The position numbers and the translations under genes are program-made. Positions 39,401 to 46,557 of a DNA stretch of 64,000 nucleotides are shown one piece after another. This DNA is from Sphaerotilus montanus (GTDB lineage Bacteria; Pseudomonadota; Gammaproteobacteria; Burkholderiales; Burkholderiaceae_C): positions 4,154,001-4,218,000 of the forward strand of contig NZ_JACCFH010000001.1 in the NCBI RefSeq assembly GCF_013410775.1, in the 5' to 3' direction. The notes beneath the pieces are model-generated. The model did not search any database, had not been told where the DNA came from, and was given only the letters and a program-made list of their open reading frames with translations. Each line of letters begins with the position of its first letter. The stretch's first letter is position 1.

Positions 39401-41827
39401 CGCTTCCCCGTCGGCGCCGGACGGCGGCCGGTGCGGCCGTGGCTGAACGTGCTGTCCAACCCCGGCTTCGGCGCGCAGCTGTCCGAGGCGGGCGGCGGCT
39501 ACACCTGGGCGGTGAACAGCCGCATGAACCAGCTCACCGCCTGGTCGAACGACCCGGTGGCCGACCCGCCGTCCGAATGGTTCCTGCTGCAGGACCTCCG
39601 CACGCTGCAGGTCTGGAGCGTCGCGCCTTCGGCCTGGGGGCGGTCGGCCGAGGATGGCGGCGAGGCGGGCGGCGACTACCGGATCGCGCACGGCCAGGGC
39701 CTGAGCGTCATCCGCCACCGGCGTGGCGAGCTGGCGGTGACCGCGGCCTGGTGTGTCGATGCTGTCACCGCGGTCAAGCAGGTCCGGTTGCACCTGGTCA
39801 ACCACGGTGCGCGCACGCTGCACCTGCGCGTCATCGGTCTGGCGGAATGGATGATGGGCGCGAACCGCTCCGACCGCAGCACCGTCCACACCGCGCAGGT
39901 CCGCCAGCGCCTGCCCGCCCAGCGGCTCACCGCGCTGCTGGCCACGCAGCGCGAACGCGCCGGCGGCTTCGGCGACGGCACCGCCTTCCTGGCGCTGGCC
40001 GGCCCGGACACGGACGGCGAGGGCGAAGACTGGACCTGCGACCGGCGCGAGTGCTTCGACGCGCGCGGCCGCCCTGTGCTGCCGGACCACTTCGGTCGGC
40101 AGCAGGGCATCGGTTTCGATCCGTGTGCCGCCCTGTCGAGCCGGCTCACGCTGGCCGGCGGGGAGCAGGGCGAACGGGTCTTCCTGCTCGGCTACGCGGA
40201 AAGCCCTGCGGCCGCCCGCCGCATCGCCACCGTCGCGGCGGGCCGGTCGGCGGCGCAGCGCGTGGACGAGGTGCGCAAGCGCTGGGACACGCTGCTCGGC
40301 ACCACCACCGTGCAGACGCCCGATCCCCTGTTCGACGCCATGGTGAACCGCTGGCTGCTCTACCAGACCGTGTCGTGCCGCCTGTGGGCCAAGGCCGGCT
40401 TCTACCAGGCCGGCGGTGCCACGGGCTTTCGCGACCAGTTGCAGGACGCGATGGCGCTGGCCTGGGCCGCGCCGCAGATGCTGCGCGACCAGATCGTGCT
40501 GTGCGCCTCGCGGCAGTTCGCCGAGGGCGATGTGCAGCACTGGTGGCACGCGCCGCAGGGGGCCGGCGTGCGCACGCATTTCTCCGACGACCTGCTGTGG
40601 CTGCCGCACGCCTGCGCACACTACCTGCGGGCCACGGGCGACACCGCCTTGCTCGACCAGCCGGTGGCCTTCCTGGAAGGGACCGCGATCCCCGAAGGCG
40701 CCGAGGATGCGTACTACACCCCCACCACCAGCGACGAGACCGCGTCGGTCTACGAGCACGCCGCCCGCAGCATCGACCACAGCCTGCGCGTCGGCGTGCA
40801 CGGCCTGCCGCTGATGGGCAGCGGCGACTGGAACGACGGCATGAACCGCGTCGGCATCGAAGGCCGCGGCGAGTCGGTCTGGCTGGGCTGGTTCCTGTGC
40901 AAGCTGGTGGCGGACTTCGCGCCACTGGCCCGCGCCCGCGGCGACGAGGAACGCGCCCAGCGCTGGGAACACGCAGCCCAGGGCTGGACGCTGGCGCTGC
41001 TCGGTCCGGCCTGGGACGGCCAGTGGTTCAAGCGCGCCTTCTTCGACGACGGCACGGCGCTCGGCGCCCAGGCCAATCCCGAGGCGAAGATCGACCTGAT
41101 CGCGCAGGCCTGGGCGGTGCTGTCGAAGGTGGCGCCGCCCACCTGGCAGCACCTGGCGCTGGCCGCGGTGGAAACCCACCTCGTCGACCACGACGCCGGG
41201 CTGATCCGCCTGCTCGACCCGCCGCTGGCCGAGGCCGAGCCGAGTGCCGGCTACATCCAGGCCTACCCGCCCGGGGTGCGCGAGAACGGCGGGCAGTATT
41301 CGCACGCCGGCGTCTGGGCGCTGATGGCCGAGGCGCAGGCCGAACACCCGCACCAGCTGACGCGGGGCGTGGCCAGCGCGGGCGACACCGTCTACCGCTA
41401 CTTCACCTACCTCAGCCCGGCGCACCGGGCCGCGCACCCGACCCGCGGTGCCGTCTATGGCATCGAGCCCTATGCGATGGCGGGCGATGTCTACAGCCAG
41501 CCGCCGTACGTGGGGCGCGGCGGCTGGAGCTGGTACACGGGGGCGGCGGCGTGGCTGCACCGGGCGGCGATCGAGTCGATGTTCGGGCTGCAGCTCGACG
41601 CGCAGGGGTTGTGCTTCACGCCCTGCCTGCCCACGCACTGGCCGCAGGCCGGGCTGACCCTGCGCCGCGAGGGCAGGGTCCTGCGCTTCACGCTGGTGCG
41701 CTCCACGGCGGCGCAGGTGGCCCTGGCGCCCGGCGAGCGCCTGCTGCGTCCGGGTGAGCGGCTGCTCTGGGCGGGACTGGCCGCGGACAGCCGCTGCGTC
41801 GTGCCGCTGCTGGCTGACGGGCCGTGA
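33494..41827 (+). CDS. ndvB: NdvB-like cyclic beta-1,2-glucan synthase
   Basis: A 2777-residue inner-membrane enzyme that polymerises, cyclises and trims beta-1,2-glucan. Visible in order: membrane helices near 415-460; a family 84 glycosyltransferase with 'TLDSDTRLPPG' (about 645), 'SHDLLEG' (about 760) and 'HRWTRGDWQ' (about 795), then further helices; a glucoamylase-like domain (about 1050-1400, 'FLNWYDTQTG', 'SGNLSGHL', 'MAHHQGMT'); two GH94 N-terminal modules ('NGRYNVSLRANGAGWSRWG' about 1475, and near 1985); and a GH94 phosphorylase domain (about 2270-2777) with the catalytic Asp in 'GDWNDGMNRVG' (about 2445). The length matches NdvB/Cgs of rhizobia and Brucella. The product would be periplasmic cyclic glucan used in osmotic adaptation or host contact. 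Confidence 0.93.
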   Translation: MAPQELLRLVPGASPALQDILGASSDAVLPPIRAEIFGPQRFAQHGRSLGETHRAERATSHAQTFFPRLRSNIDALRHAHRYIGVQAATGYDISPAAEWLLDNFHLIEAQLKEIHDGLPRRYFRALPVLVDEPLAGLPRIYSVAWAFVAHTDGAFDDDLLVQFLCAYQEARTLNLSELWALPTTLRVVLIENLRRLAERVATNKAAREVANLCCDRIDTCPLENLDRLLEVLARRGVGPVFLAQMALRLQDRWAGETSDAQARVLAWLQGALPDLAALQTQQRADQAADNLSVSNAVTALRAIGDADWSDIVGRTSALMQRLLASPVFAAEQAITRDQTLHGIELLARRSGRSEVVVADALLDQMRTAASPDQPAAAAGHWLFDAGRPALLAALGLHEQRAQRWRAAARRLALPLYLGVLLAGTVGAIAWLMRRHGVELLSDWRLLGGVLGVVLMLFPVSEAVVAVLHRLISESTRPQHLPRLALAEGIPAEHRAMVVVPGMLTDAASTRALVHRLLLHHLANPERHTQFALLTDWADADTAQCATDAALLDDAVRQVRALNARHPASGADPTAAPRFLVLHRARLFSPTEQRWIGWERKRGKLEQLVEALVLPASVSASAPGPAAPFLDLGAESSIAPGTRYLVTLDSDTRLPPGRLRELVGVAAHPHNQPRFDATGRAVVAGYGILQPRIVTPLPAPTDVTVYHWLFAGQCGIDPYSAASSEVYQDLFGEGTFTGKGLLNVQAMHAVLAGRLPEGSVLSHDLLEGSMVRCATVTDIALVEDAPFHADVAASRVHRWTRGDWQLLPFLLQPRRYGLRAVNAWKLFDNLRRSLVAPMSLGLLLLSLAGVGVSPWVALGLVLAAFAAGPAMGAVAGFLPGRADLARGYFFSAAARDVVRALGSGLYLLAQLLQQALMAVDAIVRALYRLLVSRRHLLQWTTAAAAQAAASVDLRVVARGHASEPVVALVLFGLLLAAGTPYPVFSAALCLLWAASPLTTWWVSRPRPARADAELPPAERMRLEAIARDTWRLFERVIGPDDRFLPPDNLQTLPHDMVAHRTSPTNIGLYLLSAACARAFGWIGTPELVTRLEATLATLATLERHRGHFLNWYDTQTGAPLLPMYVSTVDSGNLSGHLLAVAQACLALAEAPDPTETPDTLQRLRALAAACEQLAWEADFGFLYHRKRHLLHIGYRVTEQQLDAGFYDLLASESRLTSLLAIAKGDVPVGHWAALGRPFYAVGDHAGLRSWSGSMFEYLMPSLVLDEPHGSVLREACHAALREQIAFAAGQGVPWGISESAYAGRDHTLAYQYAPQGVPRLALRRTPPGELVIAPYATALAALIAPQRAAANFTALEKLGARGPYGFLEALDFSPSRQGDGATFTPVSTFMAHHQGMTIVALANVLLGGVAQRWGMANAHIEAVDSLLHERAPREVPVLVTLPAGPPLQALQRRAPGLLREVVPGVAAVEPTHVLSNGRYNVSLRANGAGWSRWGATGITRWRDDALRDAHGSFFYLRWDRQPTPVSLTQHPAPDPAAHYHSIFHADRVCLDARWTELQAHITVWVSPEDDIEFRQVALHNLSDRTIEVELLSAFDITLSDARADEAHPAFTNLFVRAEWQASQQALVFARQPRLPTEHGLQVAHFLADTDPQTTEVRLQTDRQRWLGRNRAVGDPLAEFDAAPVGTGDERVRLDTGLDPVCAMAVRLRLAPHSVSQLTFATAASDNGGTLHAVIDKYRQPSHVKRASLMSATLTGIRLRALRISPEHFAAVQLLSTALLFSVTRPPTRTVALEDLGVCDRRLLWRFGLSGERPLVLVQIATVQDLGLVRSLAQALRLWSWGEVACDLVVVNAEPASYLMPVQREIHVLRDRHTADSAAERRVAGAPATTLHVLSAEELSPDELSTLKTLARVRFHGDGRPLLHHVQAWSAWHEQALAARQEVSTAVLATSAVPAHVATPVGAFDAASGDFRFPVGAGRRPVRPWLNVLSNPGFGAQLSEAGGGYTWAVNSRMNQLTAWSNDPVADPPSEWFLLQDLRTLQVWSVAPSAWGRSAEDGGEAGGDYRIAHGQGLSVIRHRRGELAVTAAWCVDAVTAVKQVRLHLVNHGARTLHLRVIGLAEWMMGANRSDRSTVHTAQVRQRLPAQRLTALLATQRERAGGFGDGTAFLALAGPDTDGEGEDWTCDRRECFDARGRPVLPDHFGRQQGIGFDPCAALSSRLTLAGGEQGERVFLLGYAESPAAARRIATVAAGRSAAQRVDEVRKRWDTLLGTTTVQTPDPLFDAMVNRWLLYQTVSCRLWAKAGFYQAGGATGFRDQLQDAMALAWAAPQMLRDQIVLCASRQFAEGDVQHWWHAPQGAGVRTHFSDDLLWLPHACAHYLRATGDTALLDQPVAFLEGTAIPEGAEDAYYTPTTSDETASVYEHAARSIDHSLRVGVHGLPLMGSGDWNDGMNRVGIEGRGESVWLGWFLCKLVADFAPLARARGDEERAQRWEHAAQGWTLALLGPAWDGQWFKRAFFDDGTALGAQANPEAKIDLIAQAWAVLSKVAPPTWQHLALAAVETHLVDHDAGLIRLLDPPLAEAEPSAGYIQAYPPGVRENGGQYSHAGVWALMAEAQAEHPHQLTRGVASAGDTVYRYFTYLSPAHRAAHPTRGAVYGIEPYAMAGDVYSQPPYVGRGGWSWYTGAAAWLHRAAIESMFGLQLDAQGLCFTPCLPTHWPQAGLTLRREGRVLRFTLVRSTAAQVALAPGERLLRPGERLLWAGLAADSRCVVPLLADGP

Positions 41828-41934
41828 GCGCGCGGTGCGGGTGGGCGTGTCCGTCAGCCGAGGGCGGTGCTGTCCTACACCCGCAGGCGTCCGCCGCCGA
41901 TGGCCCGCGGTGGCCGGGGTTTCTACAGTGCAGT

Positions 41935-41959
41935 TGTCCGTCCGGTGTGCAGACACACC
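41935..41959. promoter_or_regulatory. Possible degenerate Crp-type site upstream of the BON lipoprotein
   Basis: TGTCCG (41935-41940) and CAGACA (41950-41955) are placed as in the regional motif but with one extra base between them. They overlap an inverted repeat GGTGTG-CAGA-CACACC (41944-41959). No good -10 follows at 17 bp, so the call is weak. Confidence 0.3.
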
Positions 41960-41997
41960 GACCCAGACGATTCGAATACCCCCACAGGAGAACTGCC

Positions 41998-42330
41998 ATG
42001 ACCCGTCCCCTTGCTCGCCGCTTCACCCTCTCCCTCACGGCCACCGTGGCGGCCCTGACGCTGGTACTCGCCTCCGGCTGTGCCGTCACGCGCGGCCAGG
42101 AAAGTGTCGGCGCCTACGTGGACGACACGGCGATCACCACCGCCGTCAAGGCCCGCTACGTCGACAACCGCGAAGTCGATGCCAGCAGCATCAGCGTCGA
42201 GACGCTCAACGGCACCGTGATGCTGTCCGGCTTCGCCAAGAACTCGACCGAACGCGCGATGGCCGAGTCGCTGGCGATGAAGGTCGGCGGCGTGAAGTCG
42301 GTCAAGAACGAAATCACCGTGCGTCCGTGA
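41998..42330 (+). CDS. BON-domain lipoprotein
   Basis: A 110-residue protein with a lipoprotein signal ('LVLASGC', Cys at about residue 28) and one BON domain ('ITTAVKARYVDN' to 'VKSVKNEITVRP'). It resembles the OsmY/DolP type of envelope stress proteins that bind phospholipid at the outer membrane's inner face. AGGAG precedes the ATG. It is followed by a CsbD gene 60 bp on; together they form a stress-type pair. Confidence 0.88.
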   Translation: MTRPLARRFTLSLTATVAALTLVLASGCAVTRGQESVGAYVDDTAITTAVKARYVDNREVDASSISVETLNGTVMLSGFAKNSTERAMAESLAMKVGGVKSVKNEITVRP

Positions 42331-42390
42331 TCCCCACGGCCACGATCCAACCCCCGAAACGCATCACCCTCAACCACTGAAGGAGTTCAC

Positions 42391-42621
42391 ATGAACTGGG
42401 ACCGCATTCAAGGCAACTGGAAGCAAGTCGCCGGCAAGGCCAAGACCCAATGGGGCAAGCTGACCGACGACGACCTCGACGTCGTGGCCGGCCACCGCGA
42501 GCAGCTCGCCGGCAAGATCCAGGAGCGCTACGGCATCGCCCGCGAAGAGGCCGTCAAGCAGATGGACGCCTGGCAGCACACCGCGGACGAGGCCTGGTTC
42601 AAAGCGAAAGACGCGCCCTGA
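42391..42621 (+). CDS. CsbD-family stress protein
   Basis: A 76-residue protein that opens with 'MNWDRIQGNWKQVAGKAK' and carries the CsbD helical hairpin. Members are abundant small general-stress proteins of unknown mechanism. AAGGAG lies 6 nt before the ATG. The 3' end overlaps the convergent nuclease-fold gene by 23 bp. Confidence 0.92.
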   Translation: MNWDRIQGNWKQVAGKAKTQWGKLTDDDLDVVAGHREQLAGKIQERYGIAREEAVKQMDAWQHTADEAWFKAKDAP

Positions 42622-43849
42622 GCGGACAGTGGTCCGACACGGCCAGCAGCGGCTCCGGCCGCTTGTCGCTGGCCTCCAGCGTGCGGCCCAGGAAGCCCAG
42701 CGCCACCTTCTCGGCCACCGGCACGGCACCGGCCGCCGCACCCGCTGGCAGCCGCACCGCGATGTGGTCCAGCCCGATCGGGTTGCGGCAGCCCAGCGCC
42801 TTCGCGTCGGTGAGTTGCGCCATCTCCGGCTTGTCGAGCACGCGGGACTTGGCGTCCTTGCACAGGGCGGCGGACGTGGCATCGAGCGGGCAGGCCGTGT
42901 CCAGCGCCGTGAGCAGCGAGGCGGCTGGCACCCCGTCGTTCACTTCGCGCCACAGGTTCGTCGACCGGCCCTGGCTGCGCACGGGCGTGTTCGCCGGCAG
43001 GCTGGCCTCGTGGGCGATGTTGCGGTTGAAGTCGCCGAGCATCACCACCGCGTCCACGCCCTGGCTGCGCTCCTGCAGCCAGGTTTCCAGCGGCTGGAGC
43101 TGCGCCTGCAGCACGCTGCACGCCTTGTCGTCGCTGGCGAGCTGGCCCCGGGTGCCACCACCGCCTTCCAGCGGCGAGACGCAGGACGATTTCAGATGGA
43201 CGGTCATGAAGCGCGTCACGTGGCCGCCGATGCGCAGCGTCACTGACAGCCCCGGCCGCGGCTGCTCCTTGACCGGCCGGTCCGGCAGCGCGAGCGGCGC
43301 GTAGACCTCGCAGCTCCCCACGGCGCTCGCCACCTTGCGCTTCCACGCGAAGGCCAGCCGCTGCACCTTGTGCGACGTGAACCCGCAGACCTCGTAGTCG
43401 CGCCCGCCGTCGGGCAACACCTCGCGCACCGCCTGCACGCTGCTGACCTCCTGGAAGGCGATGACGTCGGCGTTGACCTTGGTGGCCAGCACCTCGGCGA
43501 TCTGCTGGCGGCGCTTGGCCAGCGCGGCCTCGGTCACCGGCACCGGCTTGAAGCGGCTCTGCCAGACGTCGCAGGGCGGCAGCTGGCCGATGTCCCACTC
43601 GATCTTCGCGTCCCGGCCCCAGCGCAGCTGCCAGCCGGTCTTCGGGCCTGCGGCGTCCGGGCGCCAGAGGCCGTCGGCGGATTTCGAGAACTTCTGGCCG
43701 CAAGCGGCGATCCAGCGCGTGGCGAGCGGGGCGTCCAGGTGCCAGCCGAGGTTCCAGGTGGCGACGGTGACGTCGGCGGCCGAGGCGGCGCCGGCTGCCA
43801 GCCCCAGGGTCAGGCTCAGGGCGAGGGAGTGGAGGTGTTGTCGTTGCAT
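42599..43849 (-). CDS. Secreted endonuclease/exonuclease/phosphatase-fold protein
   Basis: A 416-residue protein with a signal peptide (to about residue 24, 'AAGAASAAD') and the EEP fold: 'VATWNLGWH' at the start, 'VIAFQEVSS' with the metal-binding Glu, 'TVHLKSSC', 'VMLGDFNRN' and 'SDHCPLRA'. The catalytic His, Asp and Asn are present, so hydrolysis of a phosphodiester or phosphomonoester is likely. Several Cys suggest disulfides, fitting a periplasmic or secreted place. Substrate unknown. Its start lies within the end of the 5'-nucleotidase gene (34-bp overlap), so the two are coupled. Confidence 0.82.
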   Translation of the reverse strand: MQRQHLHSLALSLTLGLAAGAASAADVTVATWNLGWHLDAPLATRWIAACGQKFSKSADGLWRPDAAGPKTGWQLRWGRDAKIEWDIGQLPPCDVWQSRFKPVPVTEAALAKRRQQIAEVLATKVNADVIAFQEVSSVQAVREVLPDGGRDYEVCGFTSHKVQRLAFAWKRKVASAVGSCEVYAPLALPDRPVKEQPRPGLSVTLRIGGHVTRFMTVHLKSSCVSPLEGGGGTRGQLASDDKACSVLQAQLQPLETWLQERSQGVDAVVMLGDFNRNIAHEASLPANTPVRSQGRSTNLWREVNDGVPAASLLTALDTACPLDATSAALCKDAKSRVLDKPEMAQLTDAKALGCRNPIGLDHIAVRLPAGAAAGAVPVAEKVALGFLGRTLEASDKRPEPLLAVSDHCPLRARLSL

Positions 43850-44772
43850 GGCCGCGATTCTGCCGCCAGCACACCGCCTGCATAGGGCACGATCCCCGAC
43901 GGTACCCGCACCGACGCCGGCTGCACGTGCGCGTCCTGGTCATCGAAGAACATCTGCGCCCCGAACGCGGCCAGCACCTGGTCCTTCGACGCCCCGCCCA
44001 TGAAGAAGGCCTCGTTCACATCGACCTGCCAGTCGCGCAGCGTGTGGATGACGCGGGCGTGCGCCGGGCTGCTGCGCGCGGTGACGATGGCGATGCGCAC
44101 CGGGCAGGGCGCGCCGCGGCTGCGGAACTCCTGCTGCAGCGCCGACAGCCGCAGCAGCAGCTTGGCGAACGGCCCCTCCGCCATCGCGCGGCGGCGGTTG
44201 GCCTGCTCGTGCGCGGCGAAGGCTTCCAGGCCCTGCGTCTTGTAGATGTGCTCCGACTCGGGCGAGAACAGCACCGCGTCGCCATCGAAGGCGATGCGGA
44301 TCTGGCCCTCGGGCGCCCGGAACGCGGCCGGCGGGTCGTAGAGCATGGCCGCCGCCACGCCGTGGTCGATCGCCTCCTGCACATCGCCGCGGTTGCGCGA
44401 CAGGAACAGGTCCACCTCGAAGGCCTTCAGGTACTCCACCAGCGAGCGCGCCCCACCCGTGAACGCCGCGCGCGTGATGTCCAGCCCGTGCGCCTCGATC
44501 GCGTTGAAGGCGCGCAGGCCCGTGTCCGGCGAATTGCGCGAGACGACCACCACCTCGATGCGCCGCTCCGGCAGCAGCGGGTTCAGCCCGAGCAGCGCCT
44601 GCACCAGCGGGAAGGCGGTGCCGGGGCGCAGCGGCTCGTTCTCGTGGGCGCGCTGGTAGCTGCAGAAGGCGGCCACGCCCTGCTCGTCATAGAGCCGGTT
44701 CTCGTGCTCCAGGTCGAACAGGGCGCGGGAGCTGATGCCGATGACGAGCTTGTCGGTGAGGGAGTAGGGCAT
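43816..44772 (-). CDS. 5'-nucleotidase (cytosolic NT5C1-like)
   Basis: A 318-residue protein of the 5'-nucleotidase family PF06189, related to eukaryotic cytosolic 5'-nucleotidase I. Segments 'LVIGISSRALFDLE', 'VVVVSRNSPDTG', 'IRIAFDGDAVLFS' and 'FFDDQDAH' carry the HAD-like aspartates. It would remove phosphate from nucleoside monophosphates. It precedes and overlaps the secreted nuclease-fold gene, but the lack of a signal peptide puts it in the cytoplasm. The hipBA promoter lies just upstream on the opposite strand. Confidence 0.85.
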   Translation of the reverse strand: MPYSLTDKLVIGISSRALFDLEHENRLYDEQGVAAFCSYQRAHENEPLRPGTAFPLVQALLGLNPLLPERRIEVVVVSRNSPDTGLRAFNAIEAHGLDITRAAFTGGARSLVEYLKAFEVDLFLSRNRGDVQEAIDHGVAAAMLYDPPAAFRAPEGQIRIAFDGDAVLFSPESEHIYKTQGLEAFAAHEQANRRRAMAEGPFAKLLLRLSALQQEFRSRGAPCPVRIAIVTARSSPAHARVIHTLRDWQVDVNEAFFMGGASKDQVLAAFGAQMFFDDQDAHVQPASVRVPSGIVPYAGGVLAAESRPCNDNTSTPSP

Positions 44773-44796
44773 GGGTGGACTGAGTAGCGCAATAAA

Positions 44797-44852
44797 TTGA
44801 TTTATACGTCAATTTTCTAGAATGAAATGCATATTCTTGATATAAACATCAA
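44797..44852 (+). promoter_or_regulatory. Paired HipB-type operators
   Basis: TTGATTTATACGTCAA (44797-44812) and TTGATATAAACATCAA (44837-44852) are two TTGA-N8-TCAA elements exactly 40 bp apart, in an AT-rich island. The N8 spacing parallels the E. coli HipB operator. The second touches the hipB ATG (44853), where no ribosome site is present, and contains the likely -10 (GATATA or TATAAA), so autorepression and a leaderless mRNA are predicted. Confidence 0.65.
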
Positions 44853-45107
44853 ATGCAAACCCTCCAAGAACTCGGTGCAGCCGTGGCCGAGCGACGCAAG
44901 GCGCTGAACCTGCGTCAGCAGGTGGTGGCCGAACAGGCTGGCCTCACCCCCGAATCCCTGTCCCGCTTCGAGCGGGGGCGCGGTGCCGAGTTCGGCGCCC
45001 GCAAGCTGCTGGCCGTGCTGGCCGTGCTGGGCATGGAGCTCGACATCATCCCCACGGGCCAGGCGGGCACGCTGGACGAACTGCGACGCGAGCGCAACCA
45101 GGCATGA
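44853..45107 (+). CDS. hipB: HipB-like antitoxin (XRE helix-turn-helix)
   Basis: An 84-residue DNA-binding antitoxin with an XRE helix-turn-helix at about residues 11-64 ('RQQVVAEQAGLTPESLSRFE'). It is expected to bind HipA and repress the operon through the paired operators upstream. The ATG lacks a Shine-Dalgarno sequence and follows the second operator directly. The stop overlaps the hipA start by 4 bp. Confidence 0.85.
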   Translation: MQTLQELGAAVAERRKALNLRQQVVAEQAGLTPESLSRFERGRGAEFGARKLLAVLAVLGMELDIIPTGQAGTLDELRRERNQA

Positions 45108-46444
45108 AGCTCTCTGTCTACGTCATGGGCCGCGATGTGGCCGTGCTGGAGCACTCGGGCGATTTCAAGAGTGTCCTGAGCTACCACGCCAACACGGCAC
45201 CGGACAACTTCGTCTCCCTCACGATGCCGGTGCGAACCGAGTCCTACGTGTGGGATGACCAATTGCCGCCGGTCCTGCAAATGAACCTGCCCGAGGGCTA
45301 CCTGCTGCAGGTGCTGCAAGAGCAGTTCGGGCCGCACATCGGCGCAAGCCCGATTGCCTTGCTGTCGGTCATCGGCCGCAACATGGTAGGCCGCATCCAG
45401 GTGGCCGCCACAGGTGCCGAGCTGACCCAGTCTGCCCAGCCTTTCGAGGTGGCGGCGCTGCTGAAGGGCGACAACTCGGAAGAGGCCTTTGCCGAACTGG
45501 TTCGCCTGCACGCCACCAGCGGCGTGTCTGGGGTGGTGCCCAAGTTCCTGGATGAGGCCGAAGAGGCGCAGCAATCAGATTCGCCATTGGCGGCACACAA
45601 GAAAGCCAGCCTGATCACGCGGCGGCACATCATCAAGGGCTCCAGCAAACAGCTGCCCTTTGTGGCGCTGAACGAGCACCTCTGCATGCAGGTGGCGTCG
45701 AGGGTCCTGTCCACTGCCAAGACGGCAGTGTCAGACGATGGCCAGGCACTGGTGGTGCACCGTTTCGATGTGGACGCGCACGGCCAGCCGCACTGGGGCA
45801 TGGAAGACTTCTGTTCACTGCTGGGTCTGAGGCCTGCCGCCAAGTACGACACCACCTGGGAGCGCATTGCCAAGGCCGTGCGCGACCACGTGCCTGCCGA
45901 GCGCAGGCTTGAGACCTTCAGGCAACTGGCCACCACCTTGCTGCTGACCTATGCCCTGCGCAACGCCGATTGCCACGCCAAGAATCTGGCGCTGCTTTAC
46001 ACCAGCCGGGCTGACGTGCACCTCTCTCCGACCTACGACATGCTGACCACCAGCGTGTACGCAGGCTTTCAGCACAACCCGCCTGGCATCGAGTTCATGG
46101 GCAAGAAGACCTGGACACCAGGCAAGAATCTGCAGAAGTTCATTGCGGCCAACTTTGGACTGCAGCCCAAGGAGCAGGCGCAGATCGTTGAGGCGATCAG
46201 TGATGCGGTGGCTGATGTGGGCGCTCAGGTTCGCGAAGCCATGGTGCTGCACGGCAGTTTCACCGATGTGGGCAAGCGCATGCTGATGGCCTGGGCAGAG
46301 GGTGTGCAGGGCTTGCGCGACAAACGCATCTATGCCGTGGGCGATTGGCGCTCAGGCCATGCGTTCGAAGGCTTTTCGCCGCCAGCCAAGCAAAAGATGG
46401 AAATAAACAAGATTGGCCGATCTCCCCTGCTGGGCAAGCACTGA
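45104..46444 (+). CDS. hipA: HipA-like serine/threonine kinase toxin
   Basis: A 446-residue toxin kinase with the N-terminal HipA subdomain ('LQMNLPEGYLL'), the Ser-containing loop 'SGVVPKFLDE' that autophosphorylates in E. coli HipA, Lys in 'RHIIKG', the catalytic loop 'RNADCHAKN' and the metal-binding 'LSPTYDML'. All key residues are present, so an active toxin acting on a tRNA-synthetase-like target is inferred. Base composition is visibly less GC-rich than its neighbours, consistent with horizontal gain. The N-terminal part is fused, so no separate HipS is needed. Confidence 0.88.
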   Translation: MKLSVYVMGRDVAVLEHSGDFKSVLSYHANTAPDNFVSLTMPVRTESYVWDDQLPPVLQMNLPEGYLLQVLQEQFGPHIGASPIALLSVIGRNMVGRIQVAATGAELTQSAQPFEVAALLKGDNSEEAFAELVRLHATSGVSGVVPKFLDEAEEAQQSDSPLAAHKKASLITRRHIIKGSSKQLPFVALNEHLCMQVASRVLSTAKTAVSDDGQALVVHRFDVDAHGQPHWGMEDFCSLLGLRPAAKYDTTWERIAKAVRDHVPAERRLETFRQLATTLLLTYALRNADCHAKNLALLYTSRADVHLSPTYDMLTTSVYAGFQHNPPGIEFMGKKTWTPGKNLQKFIAANFGLQPKEQAQIVEAISDAVADVGAQVREAMVLHGSFTDVGKRMLMAWAEGVQGLRDKRIYAVGDWRSGHAFEGFSPPAKQKMEINKIGRSPLLGKH

Positions 46445-46557
46445 ATCAAGACCATGAGCCTGGTGGTCGGTCGCCGCGTCATGGGTCAGCGTGGGCTCGA
46501 GTTCTGCGGCGCAGGCGAACCGTGTCCGGGCGATCACGTCGCTGAAGTGTCGTGCCT

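Noticed and set aside
36473-41956. 1827-codon open frame opposite the glucan synthase, and similar long antisense frames
   Set aside because: These are shadows caused by GC-rich codon bias. Their translations are low-complexity Arg/Ala/Gly-rich and carry no domain motifs, while the opposite strand encodes a fully recognisable enzyme.
46445-46557. Possible coding remnant or attachment site next to hipA
   Set aside because: No frame shows a known motif, and no direct repeat flanking the hipBA module could be found by eye, so no mobile-element boundary is claimed.
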